Shown one piece after another: positions 52,138 through 60,590 of a stretch of DNA of 64,000 nt. A program made the position numbers and the translations under genes. Source of the stretch: Hydrogenophaga aromaticivorans (lineage in GTDB: Bacteria > Pseudomonadota > Gammaproteobacteria > Burkholderiales > Burkholderiaceae_C); assembly GCF_013387465.1 (NCBI RefSeq), contig NZ_VYGV01000012.1:169592-233591 (forward strand), read 5' to 3'. The notes under the pieces were generated by a model. The model did not search any database, was not told the origin of the DNA, and was given only the letters and a program-made list of their open reading frames with translations. Each line of letters starts with the position of its first letter. Within the stretch, counting starts at the first letter, position 1.

Positions 52138-53522
52138 CAGGCATGGACCTTCGGCGGTGCCATGAGCGGGGTGCCCCCGGGGATGGAGTCGCGTTGCACC
52201 CACAGCGTGAGGTGCACGCCTTCCTTGGTCGAAAAATTCGTCACCTGCCTGACCACGCGTTCGTCAAAGACGTAGCCCGCTGCCAGCAGGATGGCGCCTT
52301 TGGCCGACAACACGGCGCGTGCCAGCACCATGCCGGGGCGCAGGTCGCGCACATCGATCTGCACGTCGTCCTTGGCGGCAGCGGCCATGTCGACCACCAC
52401 CTGGAGCAGGGTCTCGACCACCGCCGGGTCGTAGCGCGTGTCCATGCCACCGCGGAGCATGCTGTGCGCGCGCTCCGCCGAGTGGTTGATCTCGCCCATG
52501 TGGCCATGGGCCAGCTCGTCCAGGTCGCTCGCCGCCGCCACAATGCGCGCGCCCAGCACGATCTCGGCGCCCGCCAGGCCATCGGGAAACCCTTTTCCGT
52601 CCACCCGCTCGTGGTGCTGGCGCACGATCCTGGCCACGCCCTGCAGCTGCGACAGGGCCATCAGGGCGGTTTCGCCGTCGATGGTGTGGCGCCGGTAGCG
52701 CTGGTGTTCTTCCGCGGTGTAGGTGGACACCGGCTTGCCCAGCATGGTGTCGGGAAACCCGATGGTGCCGACGTCGTGCACCAGCGCGGCCAGGTGCACG
52801 TCGCGCACATCGCGGTCCGGCAGGCCCAGGCGCTTGGCGGTCTCGCGCGCGAGTTCGGCCACCCGGCGCGAGTGTCCGGGGTGGCCGCCGCGCATCTCCA
52901 TCAGGCTGGAGAACACATTCACCGCGAGCACGAAAGTGTTGTCCAGGTCCGCGTAGGCCGCGTCGAGCATGCCGTTGATCTGCTCGAGTTCGGCTGTTCG
53001 CGCGGCCACCCGGGTTTCCAGGGTCTGGTTGATGTCCCGCAGCTGCTCGTTCTGCCGCTTCGTCAGCTCGGTCAGCTCGGCGTTCTTTTTTTCCAGGTCG
53101 CGCCGGCTCAGGGCCTCGCGCACCACCAGCACCAGGTCCTGGTCGTCCCAGGGCTTGGCGATGTACCGGTGAATGGCGCCCCGGTTGATGGCGGCGATCG
53201 TGGACGACATGTCGGCATAGCCCGTCAGCAGCACGCGCACGATGCTTTCGTCGTGGATCTTCACCCGTTCCAGAAAGCGCGCGCCGTCCATTTCGGGCAT
53301 GCGCATGTCCGAGATCACCAGGTCCACCCGGTGGGTTTTCAGCAGCGACAGCCCCTCGGCGGCACTGGTCGCCTGCAGCGTGGCGATGCCCTGCGACCGG
53401 AAGACGCGACGCAGGGCGTTGAGGACGGAGGGTTCGTCATCGACGGTCAGCACCGTCGGAACCCCGGATGGACCTTCGACAACCTCGGCGGGCGGTGGCT
53501 CCAGAAGCGCAGTGGGGGTCAT
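52137..53522 (-). CDS. Response regulator with HD-GYP-like domain
   Basis: A 461-residue RpfG-like protein: receiver (VDDEPSVLNALRRVFRSQG; Asp72 in DLVISDMRMPEMDG; LTGYADMSSTIAAINRGAIHRYIAKPWDD), a coiled coil (about 135-185), then an HD-GYP domain. The His-Asp pair is kept (HD at 249-250) but the usual HDxGK is HDVGT (Thr253) and GYP is GFP (311-313). Cyclic-di-GMP hydrolysis is therefore plausible but uncertain. It is the first gene of the signalling operon. The start is ATG 53522. Confidence 0.9.
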   Translation of the reverse strand: MTPTALLEPPPAEVVEGPSGVPTVLTVDDEPSVLNALRRVFRSQGIATLQATSAAEGLSLLKTHRVDLVISDMRMPEMDGARFLERVKIHDESIVRVLLTGYADMSSTIAAINRGAIHRYIAKPWDDQDLVLVVREALSRRDLEKKNAELTELTKRQNEQLRDINQTLETRVAARTAELEQINGMLDAAYADLDNTFVLAVNVFSSLMEMRGGHPGHSRRVAELARETAKRLGLPDRDVRDVHLAALVHDVGTIGFPDTMLGKPVSTYTAEEHQRYRRHTIDGETALMALSQLQGVARIVRQHHERVDGKGFPDGLAGAEIVLGARIVAAASDLDELAHGHMGEINHSAERAHSMLRGGMDTRYDPAVVETLLQVVVDMAAAAKDDVQIDVRDLRPGMVLARAVLSAKGAILLAAGYVFDERVVRQVTNFSTKEGVHLTLWVQRDSIPGGTPLMAPPKVHA

Positions 53523-53618
53523 GGTGTCTCGAATCCTGGTGTGTTCAGGTTGTTTCGACACCCCCGCGGCACACTTGAGCATGCCCTTGCCCGGCGTGCG
53601 GGCTTTGAACCGCCCCGA

Positions 53619-54101
53619 TCAGCCCTGCGGCAGCGCTCCGAGCCACGCCAGCGCGTCCACCCGCCAGTGGTGCAGCGCTTCGTAGAACCCTTCCCACACG
53701 CAGCCGTTGCAGCCGCGGCCGCAGCAGGCCGTGGGCTCGGGCGGTGGCGGGCGCAGGGCAGCGTCGAGATCCCGGTGTTGTTCGCGCAGCGCGCGGCCGC
53801 GCAGGTGGGCGATGAGCGCGCGCGCCGCGGGCAGGTCGCCGAGCGGCATGCGTGCCGGGTCCTGCGGCGTGAAGCGGGGCTGTGGCTTGCCGTCGAAGCT
53901 GCCGTGCTCGGCAAACATCGCGGCCGGACGGACCCAGAGGCCGAAATCGCCATACAGCGCGCGGTACAGCGTCATGCCTTGCAGCGTTTCGCTGCAGCGC
54001 ACCGTCTCCATCACCTCGTACCAGCCGCCCTTGTAGTGGCGGTACAGGCCGGGCGGTGTCGCGTTCAGCGGGGGCAGGTCGTGGTCGATGGAGGCGGTCA
54101 T
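53619..54101 (-). CDS. DUF1653 and oxidoreductase-like domain fusion protein
   Basis: A 160-residue protein. The N-terminal part (about 16-65) is DUF1653 (GLYRHYKGGWYEVMETVRCSETLQGMTLYRALYGDFGLWVRP). The C-terminal part carries the oxidoreductase-like motif CCGRGCNGCVWEGFYEAL (PF09791 type), with four cysteines that could bind a metal. The function of both domains is unknown. Single gene between two signalling operons. Confidence 0.82.
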   Translation of the reverse strand: MTASIDHDLPPLNATPPGLYRHYKGGWYEVMETVRCSETLQGMTLYRALYGDFGLWVRPAAMFAEHGSFDGKPQPRFTPQDPARMPLGDLPAARALIAHLRGRALREQHRDLDAALRPPPPEPTACCGRGCNGCVWEGFYEALHHWRVDALAWLGALPQG

Positions 54102-54152
54102 GGGCGCGGGGAAACGGGGCGGGGCCCCGAGTGTGCCAAACCTGGGCGGGGC

Positions 54153-54788
54153 TCAGCCGCCGCTGCCGCTGCCGCTGCCGCCCAGCCGGCCCATGCGGTG
54201 GGCCAGCTCCACGGCCGACTGCACCTTGAGCTTCTCGAAGATGTTGGCGCGGTGGAATTCCACCGTGCGCTGGGTGATGCCCAGGTGGTCGGCGATGTTC
54301 TTGTTGTAGTGGCCCTGCAGCAGCTCGGTGAGCACCTCGCGCTCGCGCGCGCTCAGCGCGGCCAGCGCCTGCTGGAGCTGCAGCCGGTCCTGGGATTCGG
54401 TGTGCAGCGTCACGGCGGCCTGGCGCGCGGCCTCCACCTTGTCCACCAGCAGGTTGTTCTGGAACGGTTTTTCCAGGAAGTCCCAGGCGCCGTTCTTCAC
54501 CGCCGCCACCGCCATGCTCACGTCGCCATGGCCTGTGAGAAAGAGCACCGGCCAGGGCCAGGCCAGGGCCTTGAGCTGCTCGAAGGTGGCCAGGCCCGAG
54601 AGCGGTTCCATGCGGATGTCGAGCAGCACCACACTGCAGGCGTTGGGCACCTCGCCGCTGCGCAGCGCCTGCAGGAAAGCGTCGCCCCCGGTCCAGCTGC
54701 GCGTGGGCAGGCCGCGCGAATCGAGCAGCCAGGCCAGGCCTTCACGGAAGTCCGTGTCGTCGTCGATCAGGTGAACGGTGGGGTTCAT
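54153..54788 (-). CDS. dctR: FixJ/DctR-family response regulator
   Basis: A 211-residue regulator: receiver domain (HLIDDDTDFREGLAWLL, Asp in VVLLDIRMEPLSG, K in DFLEKPF) and LuxR-type HTH (LSAREREVLTELLQGHYNKNIADHLGITQRTVEFHRANIFEKL). The FixJ subfamily and its coupling to a membrane PAS kinase beside C4-dicarboxylate transport genes match the DctS/DctR system of Rhodobacter. Start ATG 54788 overlaps the kinase stop codon. The C-terminus is a Gly-Ser repeat. Confidence 0.85.
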   Translation of the reverse strand: MNPTVHLIDDDTDFREGLAWLLDSRGLPTRSWTGGDAFLQALRSGEVPNACSVVLLDIRMEPLSGLATFEQLKALAWPWPVLFLTGHGDVSMAVAAVKNGAWDFLEKPFQNNLLVDKVEAARQAAVTLHTESQDRLQLQQALAALSAREREVLTELLQGHYNKNIADHLGITQRTVEFHRANIFEKLKVQSAVELAHRMGRLGGSGSGSGG

Positions 54789-56755
54789 ATCAGAGGTAAC
54801 CACAGCGTGAATTCTGCGCCCTGCAGCTCGGCACTGCGCTCGACTTCGATGCGTCCGTGGTGCGCCTCGACGATGGAGCGGCAGATCGCCAGACCCATGC
54901 CCATGCCGCCGGGTTTGTGGCTGGCGAAGGCGTCGAAGATCGTGCCCAGCTGCTCCGGGGGCACGCCCGGGCCGCTGTCGGCCACGCGCACGCCGATCTG
55001 GCCGTCGCCGCTGACCAGGTCCACCCGCACGCGCGCCGGCGTGCGCCCGCTGCGCGGCGCCCACTCGCCGGCGTTGAGCACCAGGTTGTGCAGCGCGTTT
55101 TCGAGCAGCAGCGCGTCGGCCGGCACGGTGGGGCCGTCGCCGGGCGGCAGCTGCAGATCGAGTGTCACGCCCTCGGGCAGCGGCGCGCCCGTGGCCACGC
55201 GCGCCACGAAGGGCCGCAACGCGAGCGGCTGGCGGGTCATGTCCTGGCGGCGCGCGAAGGCGTTGACGCGCTGGATCACGCGGCCGGCCTTTTCGGCCAT
55301 GCGCTCCATGCGCTCGACCACCGGCACGATCTCCTCGAAGGTGATGCGCTGCTCGCGCACACGGTTGAGCAGGCCGGTGGCAAAGCTGCTGAGCGCGCCG
55401 AGCGGCTGGTTGAGCTCGTGCGCCAGGGTGGACGCCACCTCGCCCATGGCCACCAGTCGGCCCGAGGCTTCGAGCAGCTCCTGCTGGCGCGCGGCCAGGC
55501 GCTCGACACGGCGGCGCTCGGTGATGTCCAGCGCCGAGCCGACCCAGCCCACCACCTCGCCGCTGGCCAGCGCCAGCGGGGCGCTGTGCACCAGCACGTC
55601 GAGCCGGTGGCCGTCGCGGTGTTGCAGCTGCTGCTCGGTGCCGGCCGGCGCCGCGGAGTCGCCCGCCTGGCTGCGCATCTGTTCGAACTCGTCGCCCTGG
55701 CCGGCGGGCCAGTAGGGTGGCGCGCCGTTGTGCGCGATGAGTTCCTGCGGGGTCCAGCCCACCAGGCGGCCGAAAGCGGGGTTGGCGTAGAGCAGGTGGC
55801 CGGCCTGGTCCCAGGCGCGCAGGCCCAGTGCCACCGAGCGTTCCATCGCGGTGCGCAGCGCGAGCTGGGTCTGCAGCCGCGTCTCGGCGCGCTGGCGGCG
55901 CTGGATGTCGCGCCACAGCGCCACCAGTGTCAGCAGCATGCCGGCCAGGCAGACCAGCGCTACCGCGAAGAAGGCGCGCGGCGCCAGCGGCGCCTGGTTG
56001 CCCAGCGCCTCGACCCACAGCCCCAGCTGTGCACCGGGCAGGTTGATGGGGGCGAGAAAGCGCGCGCCGCCCCCGACCGGCGCCTGCGGGGTGGTTTCGT
56101 CGTCCAGCACCAGCCGGTGGTCCTGCAGGAACCAGGCCGGGATCAGCCCGGCCAGCACCCGGTCGACCGGCACGGCGGCCACGTAGTCGCCGACAAAGCG
56201 GCCCTGTTCGAACAGCGGCACCGCCAGCCAGAGCTGTTGCGCCGGGCCATCGGCCGCGGCGAGCGGCCCGGCGTAGGCGGCGCGTTGCAGGCCGCGGGTG
56301 GTGTCGAGCATGGTGGCCAGTGCGGCGGCGTTGCCGGGTTCGCGGGCCGCGGCTTCGCGCAGGAAGGCTGGCCACAGTTCGGGGTCGGCCTGGCCGGCCG
56401 GCAGCCAGCCGTGCGCGGCCACCAGACCGGCGTCCCGCCACCAGGGGCCGCTGGGCGGCGGCGCACTGACCGGGCCGCTGGCCTGCCGGGCCTGCAGCGC
56501 CAGCACGCTCAGGTCGCCTTCAAGGCGGCGGAAGTGGAAACGCAGCGTCTGGTCCAGCCACTCGGCGTCGGCCGTGCGGCGGCGGTCTTGTTCGCGCGCT
56601 TCCTCGCTGCGCAGGAAGAGCACCATCGCCACCGCCGACGCGGCCACCAGCAGCAGCAGCGCGCCCAGCCAGGCCACGGCACGGCGCGTGAGGGCCGAGG
56701 CCTGGCGCGTGTCCAGGTCGAGCGCGTGGAAATCGAGGGTGGGTTCGGTGGGCAT
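54785..56755 (-). CDS. dctS: DctS-like sensor histidine kinase for C4-dicarboxylates
   Basis: A 656-residue membrane kinase. TM1 is at about residues 25-50, a periplasmic sensing domain of ~220 residues follows, then TM2 at about 275-300. A cytoplasmic PAS (WDQAGHLLYANPAFGRLVGWTP, GWVGSALDITERR) precedes HisKA with His in STLAHELNQPLGAL and an HATPase (GMGMGLAICRSIVEAHHG). It is coupled to the FixJ-type regulator and divergent from a DctP-type binding protein 21 bp away. Organic-acid sensing is inferred from this context. Confidence 0.85.
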   Translation of the reverse strand: MPTEPTLDFHALDLDTRQASALTRRAVAWLGALLLLVAASAVAMVLFLRSEEAREQDRRRTADAEWLDQTLRFHFRRLEGDLSVLALQARQASGPVSAPPPSGPWWRDAGLVAAHGWLPAGQADPELWPAFLREAAAREPGNAAALATMLDTTRGLQRAAYAGPLAAADGPAQQLWLAVPLFEQGRFVGDYVAAVPVDRVLAGLIPAWFLQDHRLVLDDETTPQAPVGGGARFLAPINLPGAQLGLWVEALGNQAPLAPRAFFAVALVCLAGMLLTLVALWRDIQRRQRAETRLQTQLALRTAMERSVALGLRAWDQAGHLLYANPAFGRLVGWTPQELIAHNGAPPYWPAGQGDEFEQMRSQAGDSAAPAGTEQQLQHRDGHRLDVLVHSAPLALASGEVVGWVGSALDITERRRVERLAARQQELLEASGRLVAMGEVASTLAHELNQPLGALSSFATGLLNRVREQRITFEEIVPVVERMERMAEKAGRVIQRVNAFARRQDMTRQPLALRPFVARVATGAPLPEGVTLDLQLPPGDGPTVPADALLLENALHNLVLNAGEWAPRSGRTPARVRVDLVSGDGQIGVRVADSGPGVPPEQLGTIFDAFASHKPGGMGMGLAICRSIVEAHHGRIEVERSAELQGAEFTLWLPLI

Positions 56756-56776
56756 GGCCTCGTTAGCATAGCGAGC

Positions 56777-57811
56777 ATGGTCGCTGCCTGGATCACCGCC
56801 TTGCCCCGTTCGCCCCGCGTGCTGCGGCGCACCGCGCTGGGCGCGCTGCTGGGCGCGGCCAGCGGCCTGGCACGTGCCGCGAAGCCTGCGGTGCTGCTGC
56901 GCTTCTCGCACGTGGTGGCGCCGGACACGCCCAAGGGCCAGATGGCGCTGCGCTTTCAGGCGCTGGTGCACGAGCGCGCAGGCGGGCGCATCCGCGTGGA
57001 GGTGTTTCCGGACTCGCAGCTCTGGGGCGACGACGACGAGATGGAGGCGCTGCGCCTGGGCGCTGTGGAGATGCTGGCGCCTTCGCTCTCCAAGTTCGGC
57101 AACGCGGGCGTGCCCGAGTTCGAGGTGTTCGATCTGCCCTACCTGTTTGCCGATCTGGCACAGGTGCAGCGCGTGACGCAGGGCGCCGTGGGGCGCGGAC
57201 TGCTGCAGCGCCTGGGCCGCCAACAGATGCTGGGCCTGGGTTTTCTGGACAACGGCTTCAAGCAGATGAGCGCCACCCGGCCACTGCGCACGCCGGCCGA
57301 TTTCTCGGGCCTGCGGGTGCGGGTGCAGGCGTCGCGCGTGCTGGCTGCGCAGATGCGCGCGCTCGGTGCGCGCCCGGTGGTGCTGCCGTTTGGCGAGACG
57401 CAGCGCGCGCTGGCCAGCGGCGTGGTGGACGCGGCGGAAAACCCGCTCTCCAACTTCCTGACCCAGGGCCTGGCGCCGTGGCAGCCGCACCTGACGCTGA
57501 CGCAGCACGGCTACCTGGGCTACGCGGTGGTGAGCAACCCGCGTTTCTGGGCCAGTCTCGCGCCGACCGACCGCGCACTGCTCGACAGCGCGCTGGCCGA
57601 CGCGCTGGCGCATGGCAACCGGCTCGCCGCTGCGCTGGACCAGCAGGCCCTGGCCACGCTGCGGCGCACGCCGGGGGTGATGCTGCATCAGCCCGCCGCT
57701 GCCGAGCGCGCGGTGCTGCGCCGCGCGGTGCAGCCGGCCTGGGACGGCCTGCGGCGCAGCCTGGGGCCGGGGCTGCTGGACGATGTGCAGAACGCGCTGA
57801 TCACCGGCTGA
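56777..57811 (+). CDS. dctP: DctP-family TRAP substrate-binding protein
   Basis: A 344-residue periplasmic protein with signal peptide ([22 protein letters not shown]) and the DctP fold: [42 protein letters not shown], and the ligand Arg in [17 protein letters not shown]. No DctQ or DctM membrane subunits are present here. The gene is divergent from dctS and followed by the secondary transporter dctA, so it may serve as a sensing partner of DctS or work with distant subunits. Confidence 0.87.
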   Translation: MVAAWITALPRSPRVLRRTALGALLGAASGLARAAKPAVLLRFSHVVAPDTPKGQMALRFQALVHERAGGRIRVEVFPDSQLWGDDDEMEALRLGAVEMLAPSLSKFGNAGVPEFEVFDLPYLFADLAQVQRVTQGAVGRGLLQRLGRQQMLGLGFLDNGFKQMSATRPLRTPADFSGLRVRVQASRVLAAQMRALGARPVVLPFGETQRALASGVVDAAENPLSNFLTQGLAPWQPHLTLTQHGYLGYAVVSNPRFWASLAPTDRALLDSALADALAHGNRLAAALDQQALATLRRTPGVMLHQPAAAERAVLRRAVQPAWDGLRRSLGPGLLDDVQNALITG

Positions 57812-57833
57812 GCGGCCACCCCAAAGTCGCGTA

Positions 57834-57845
57834 CGTAGTACTACG
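57834..57845. promoter_or_regulatory. Perfect palindrome upstream of dctA
   Basis: CGTAGTACTACG, embedded in GTCGCGTACGTAGTACTACG, about 130 bp before the dctA start. A likely binding site for the LuxR-type DctR regulator. Confidence 0.5.
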
Positions 57846-57972
57846 ACTGTTGAACGCCACAGTTGGCGCGCCCCGCCGTGGTGCGTATCGTCCGCCTGTC
57901 CCGAACACGGGATGCCGGCCGGCGCCGCCACACGGTGCCGCACCCCCGACAAGCTCTCCTGGAGACAAACCC

Positions 57973-59319
57973 ATGACACCGAGCACCGCGCGCAAGCCGC
58001 TCTACAAATCCCTCTACGTCCAGGTCCTGTTCGCCGTCACCGTTGGCGTGCTGCTGGGCCATTTCTACCCCGAGCTCGGGGCCAAGATGAAGCCGCTGGG
58101 CGACGCCTTCATCAAGCTGATCAAGATGATCATCGCGCCCATCATCTTTTGCACCGTGGTGGTGGGCATCGCCGGCATGGAAGACATGAAGAAAGTCGGC
58201 AAGACCGGCGGCCTGGCCCTGCTGTACTTCGAGGTCGTGTCCACGGTGGCGCTGCTCATCGGCCTGCTGGTGGTCAACCTGATCCAGCCCGGCTCGGGCA
58301 TGCACGTGGACGCCGCTTCGCTCGACACCAAGGCCATCGCGGCCTACACCGAGCCCGGCAAGATGAAGGGCACGGTCGATTTCCTGCTGGGCGTGATCCC
58401 CAGTTCGGTGGTGGACGCCTTCGCCAAGGGCGACATCCTGCAGGTGCTGCTGTTCTCGGTGCTGTTCGGCTTCGCGCTGCACAAGTTCGGCGGCCGCGGC
58501 ACCCTGGTGTTCGACTTCATCGAGAAGAGCTCGCACGTGCTGTTTGACATCGTCGGCATCATCATGAAGGTGGCCCCCATCGGTGCCTTCGGCGCCATGG
58601 CCTTCACCATCGGCAAGTACGGCATCGACTCGCTGTTCTCGCTCGGCAAGCTCATGGGCACCTTCTACCTGACCTGCCTGCTGTTCGTGTTCGTGGTGCT
58701 GGGGATCATCAGCCGCCTGCACGGCTTCAGCATCGTGAAGTTCATCCGCTACATCAAGGAAGAGCTGCTGATCGTGCTGGGCACGTCGTCGAGCGAATCG
58801 GTGCTGCCGCGCATGATGGAGAAGATGGAAAACCTGGGCGCCAAGAAGTCGGTGGTCGGCCTGGTGATCCCCACGGGATATTCGTTCAACCTCGACGGCA
58901 CCTCGATCTACCTGACCATGGCCGCGGTGTTCATCGCCCAGGCCACAGACACGCCCATGACGCTGGTGCAGCAGCTGACCCTGCTGGCCGTGCTGCTGCT
59001 GACCTCCAAGGGTGCGGCCGGCATCACGGGCAGCGGCTTCATCGTGCTGGCCGCCACGCTGTCGGCCGTGGGCGGTGTGCCGGTGGCCGGTCTGGCGCTG
59101 ATCCTCGGCATCGACCGTTTCATGAGCGAAGCCCGCGCGCTGACCAACCTGGTGGGCAACGGCGTGGCCACGCTGGTGGTGGCCAAGTGGACCGGTGACC
59201 TCGACATGCAGCGCCTGCAGCAGGGGCTGGACCACCCGACCGCGCAGGAAGCGCAGGAACCGGAAGAAATCCTGGACCTGCAGGTCACCCACATGGCCTT
59301 GAACGAAGCGCGCAGCTGA
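57973..59319 (+). CDS. dctA: C4-dicarboxylate/H+ (Na+) symporter DctA
   Basis: A 448-residue member of the DAACS family that imports succinate, fumarate, malate and sometimes orotate. Family marks: [19 protein letters not shown], the serine-rich re-entrant loop [30 protein letters not shown] and the [19 protein letters not shown] loop. The start is ATG 57973 with GGAGA upstream. The DctS/DctR pair is the obvious regulator. A strong terminator follows. Confidence 0.96.
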   Translation: MTPSTARKPLYKSLYVQVLFAVTVGVLLGHFYPELGAKMKPLGDAFIKLIKMIIAPIIFCTVVVGIAGMEDMKKVGKTGGLALLYFEVVSTVALLIGLLVVNLIQPGSGMHVDAASLDTKAIAAYTEPGKMKGTVDFLLGVIPSSVVDAFAKGDILQVLLFSVLFGFALHKFGGRGTLVFDFIEKSSHVLFDIVGIIMKVAPIGAFGAMAFTIGKYGIDSLFSLGKLMGTFYLTCLLFVFVVLGIISRLHGFSIVKFIRYIKEELLIVLGTSSSESVLPRMMEKMENLGAKKSVVGLVIPTGYSFNLDGTSIYLTMAAVFIAQATDTPMTLVQQLTLLAVLLLTSKGAAGITGSGFIVLAATLSAVGGVPVAGLALILGIDRFMSEARALTNLVGNGVATLVVAKWTGDLDMQRLQQGLDHPTAQEAQEPEEILDLQVTHMALNEARS

Positions 59320-59344
59320 TCGCTCCGCGGGCTTGCGGAAACCA

Positions 59345-59373
59345 AAAAGGCGCCCCGCGGGGCGCCTTTCTGT
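59345..59373. terminator. Bidirectional rho-independent terminator
   Basis: AAAAA, stem GGCGCCCC-GC-GGGGCGCC (59349-59366), TTTCTGTTT. The A and T runs on both sides suit termination of both dctA and the convergent TRAP gene. Confidence 0.9.
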
Positions 59374-59395
59374 TTGGGAACGCGGTGCCGGCCGG

Positions 59396-60478
59396 TCAGA
59401 TCTTGGCCGCGCCGATGTAGTCGTCGTAGCGCCATTCGGAGAACTTGCTCCACAACACCTGGTCGCGCTGGAAAGCGCGCATGTCGCGGTGGATCTTCTT
59501 GAACTCGGGCGACTTGGCCTCGTGTTCGGCGAACACTTCCATGGCCGCCTTGAAGCCGGCGTCCATGAGCTCCTTGCTGAACGGCTTGAGCTTGGTGCCG
59601 CTGGCCACGAGGCGACGCAGCGCCATCGGGTTCTGCATGTCGTACTTGGCCGTCATGTCGCGCGCGGCCACGGCGCCGGCGGCGCGCACGATGGCCTTGT
59701 TCTCGGCCGACAGCGCGTCGAAGGCCTTCTTGTTGATGAAGAACTCCAGCTCGGCGCCGCCCTCCCACCAGCCGGGGTAGTAGTAGTTCTTGGCCACTTT
59801 GTGGAAGCCCAGGCGTTCGTCGTCGAACGGGCCGACGAACTCGGTCGCGTCCAGCGTGCCTTTTTCCAGCGCCTGGTAGACCTCGCCGGCCGGCATGTTC
59901 TGCGCCACCACGCCCAGCTTGTTCATGGTCTCGCCGAACAGCCCGCCACCCAGACGCATCTTCAGACCTTTGAGGTCGGCCACGGTCTTGATCTCCTTGC
60001 GGTACCAGCCGCCCATCTGGGTGCCGGTGTTGCCCGCGCTCATGGAGGTGATGTTGTACTGGGCGTAGAACGCGTCCATGTACTTGCGGCCGTTGCCGTG
60101 TTCCATCCAGGCGTCCATGTGGCGCGCGGTCAGGCCGAAGGGCACGGCGCAGCCGAAGGCGAAGATCGAGTCCTTGCCGGTGAAGTAGTAGGAGGCGGTC
60201 TGTGCCATTTCCACGGTGCTGTTCTGCAGCGCGTCCACCACGCCGAAGGGCGGCATCAGGTCACCGGCGGCGTGCACGGACACCTCGAATTTGCCGCCCG
60301 ACAGGGCCTTGACCGTTTCCGAAAACTTTTCGGCCGAACCAAAGATGGTGGGCAGCGACTTGGGGAAGCTTGACGCCATGCGCCAGCGCACCGCGGCCTG
60401 GGCATGCACGGCGGGCGCGATGCCAGTGGTCAACACGCCAGCGATGCCAGCGTTCTTGATGAGGGAACGACGATCCAC
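59396..60478 (-). CDS. TRAP-type binding protein, TakP-like
   Basis: A 360-residue periplasmic protein with a Tat-like signal (MDRRSLIKNAGIAGVLTTGIAPAVHA). The mature domain (WRMASSFPKSLPTIFGSAEKFSETVK, GEVYQALEKGTLDATEFVGPFDDERLGF, YYPGWWEGGAELEFFINKKAF) matches the alpha-keto-acid-binding TakP group. That group binds pyruvate and related 2-oxoacids, often as dimers. No membrane subunits lie next to it. The C-terminus reaches the shared terminator with dctA. Confidence 0.88.
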   Translation of the reverse strand: MDRRSLIKNAGIAGVLTTGIAPAVHAQAAVRWRMASSFPKSLPTIFGSAEKFSETVKALSGGKFEVSVHAAGDLMPPFGVVDALQNSTVEMAQTASYYFTGKDSIFAFGCAVPFGLTARHMDAWMEHGNGRKYMDAFYAQYNITSMSAGNTGTQMGGWYRKEIKTVADLKGLKMRLGGGLFGETMNKLGVVAQNMPAGEVYQALEKGTLDATEFVGPFDDERLGFHKVAKNYYYPGWWEGGAELEFFINKKAFDALSAENKAIVRAAGAVAARDMTAKYDMQNPMALRRLVASGTKLKPFSKELMDAGFKAAMEVFAEHEAKSPEFKKIHRDMRAFQRDQVLWSKFSEWRYDDYIGAAKI

Positions 60479-60590
60479 GAAAGTACTCCTGAGGAAGAAA
60501 ATGCCGGTGCCTCGTGGCGGCAGGCGCCCCGATCGCCCGGCGGTGACGAACCCCTCAACGATACCCCAGCTTCGGGTTAACCCTTAGGAT

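Noticed and set aside
51945..55715. A 1256-codon plus-strand open frame
   Set aside because: It covers four clearly coding minus-strand genes (kinase, HD-GYP, DUF1653 protein, DctR/DctS) in an antisense frame and has no recognisable domain.
60479..60590. TPP riboswitch near the thiamine genes
   Set aside because: This gap is downstream of the thiDE gene, not upstream of the operon, and I find no THI-box sequence in it. The expected place is beyond the right edge of the window.
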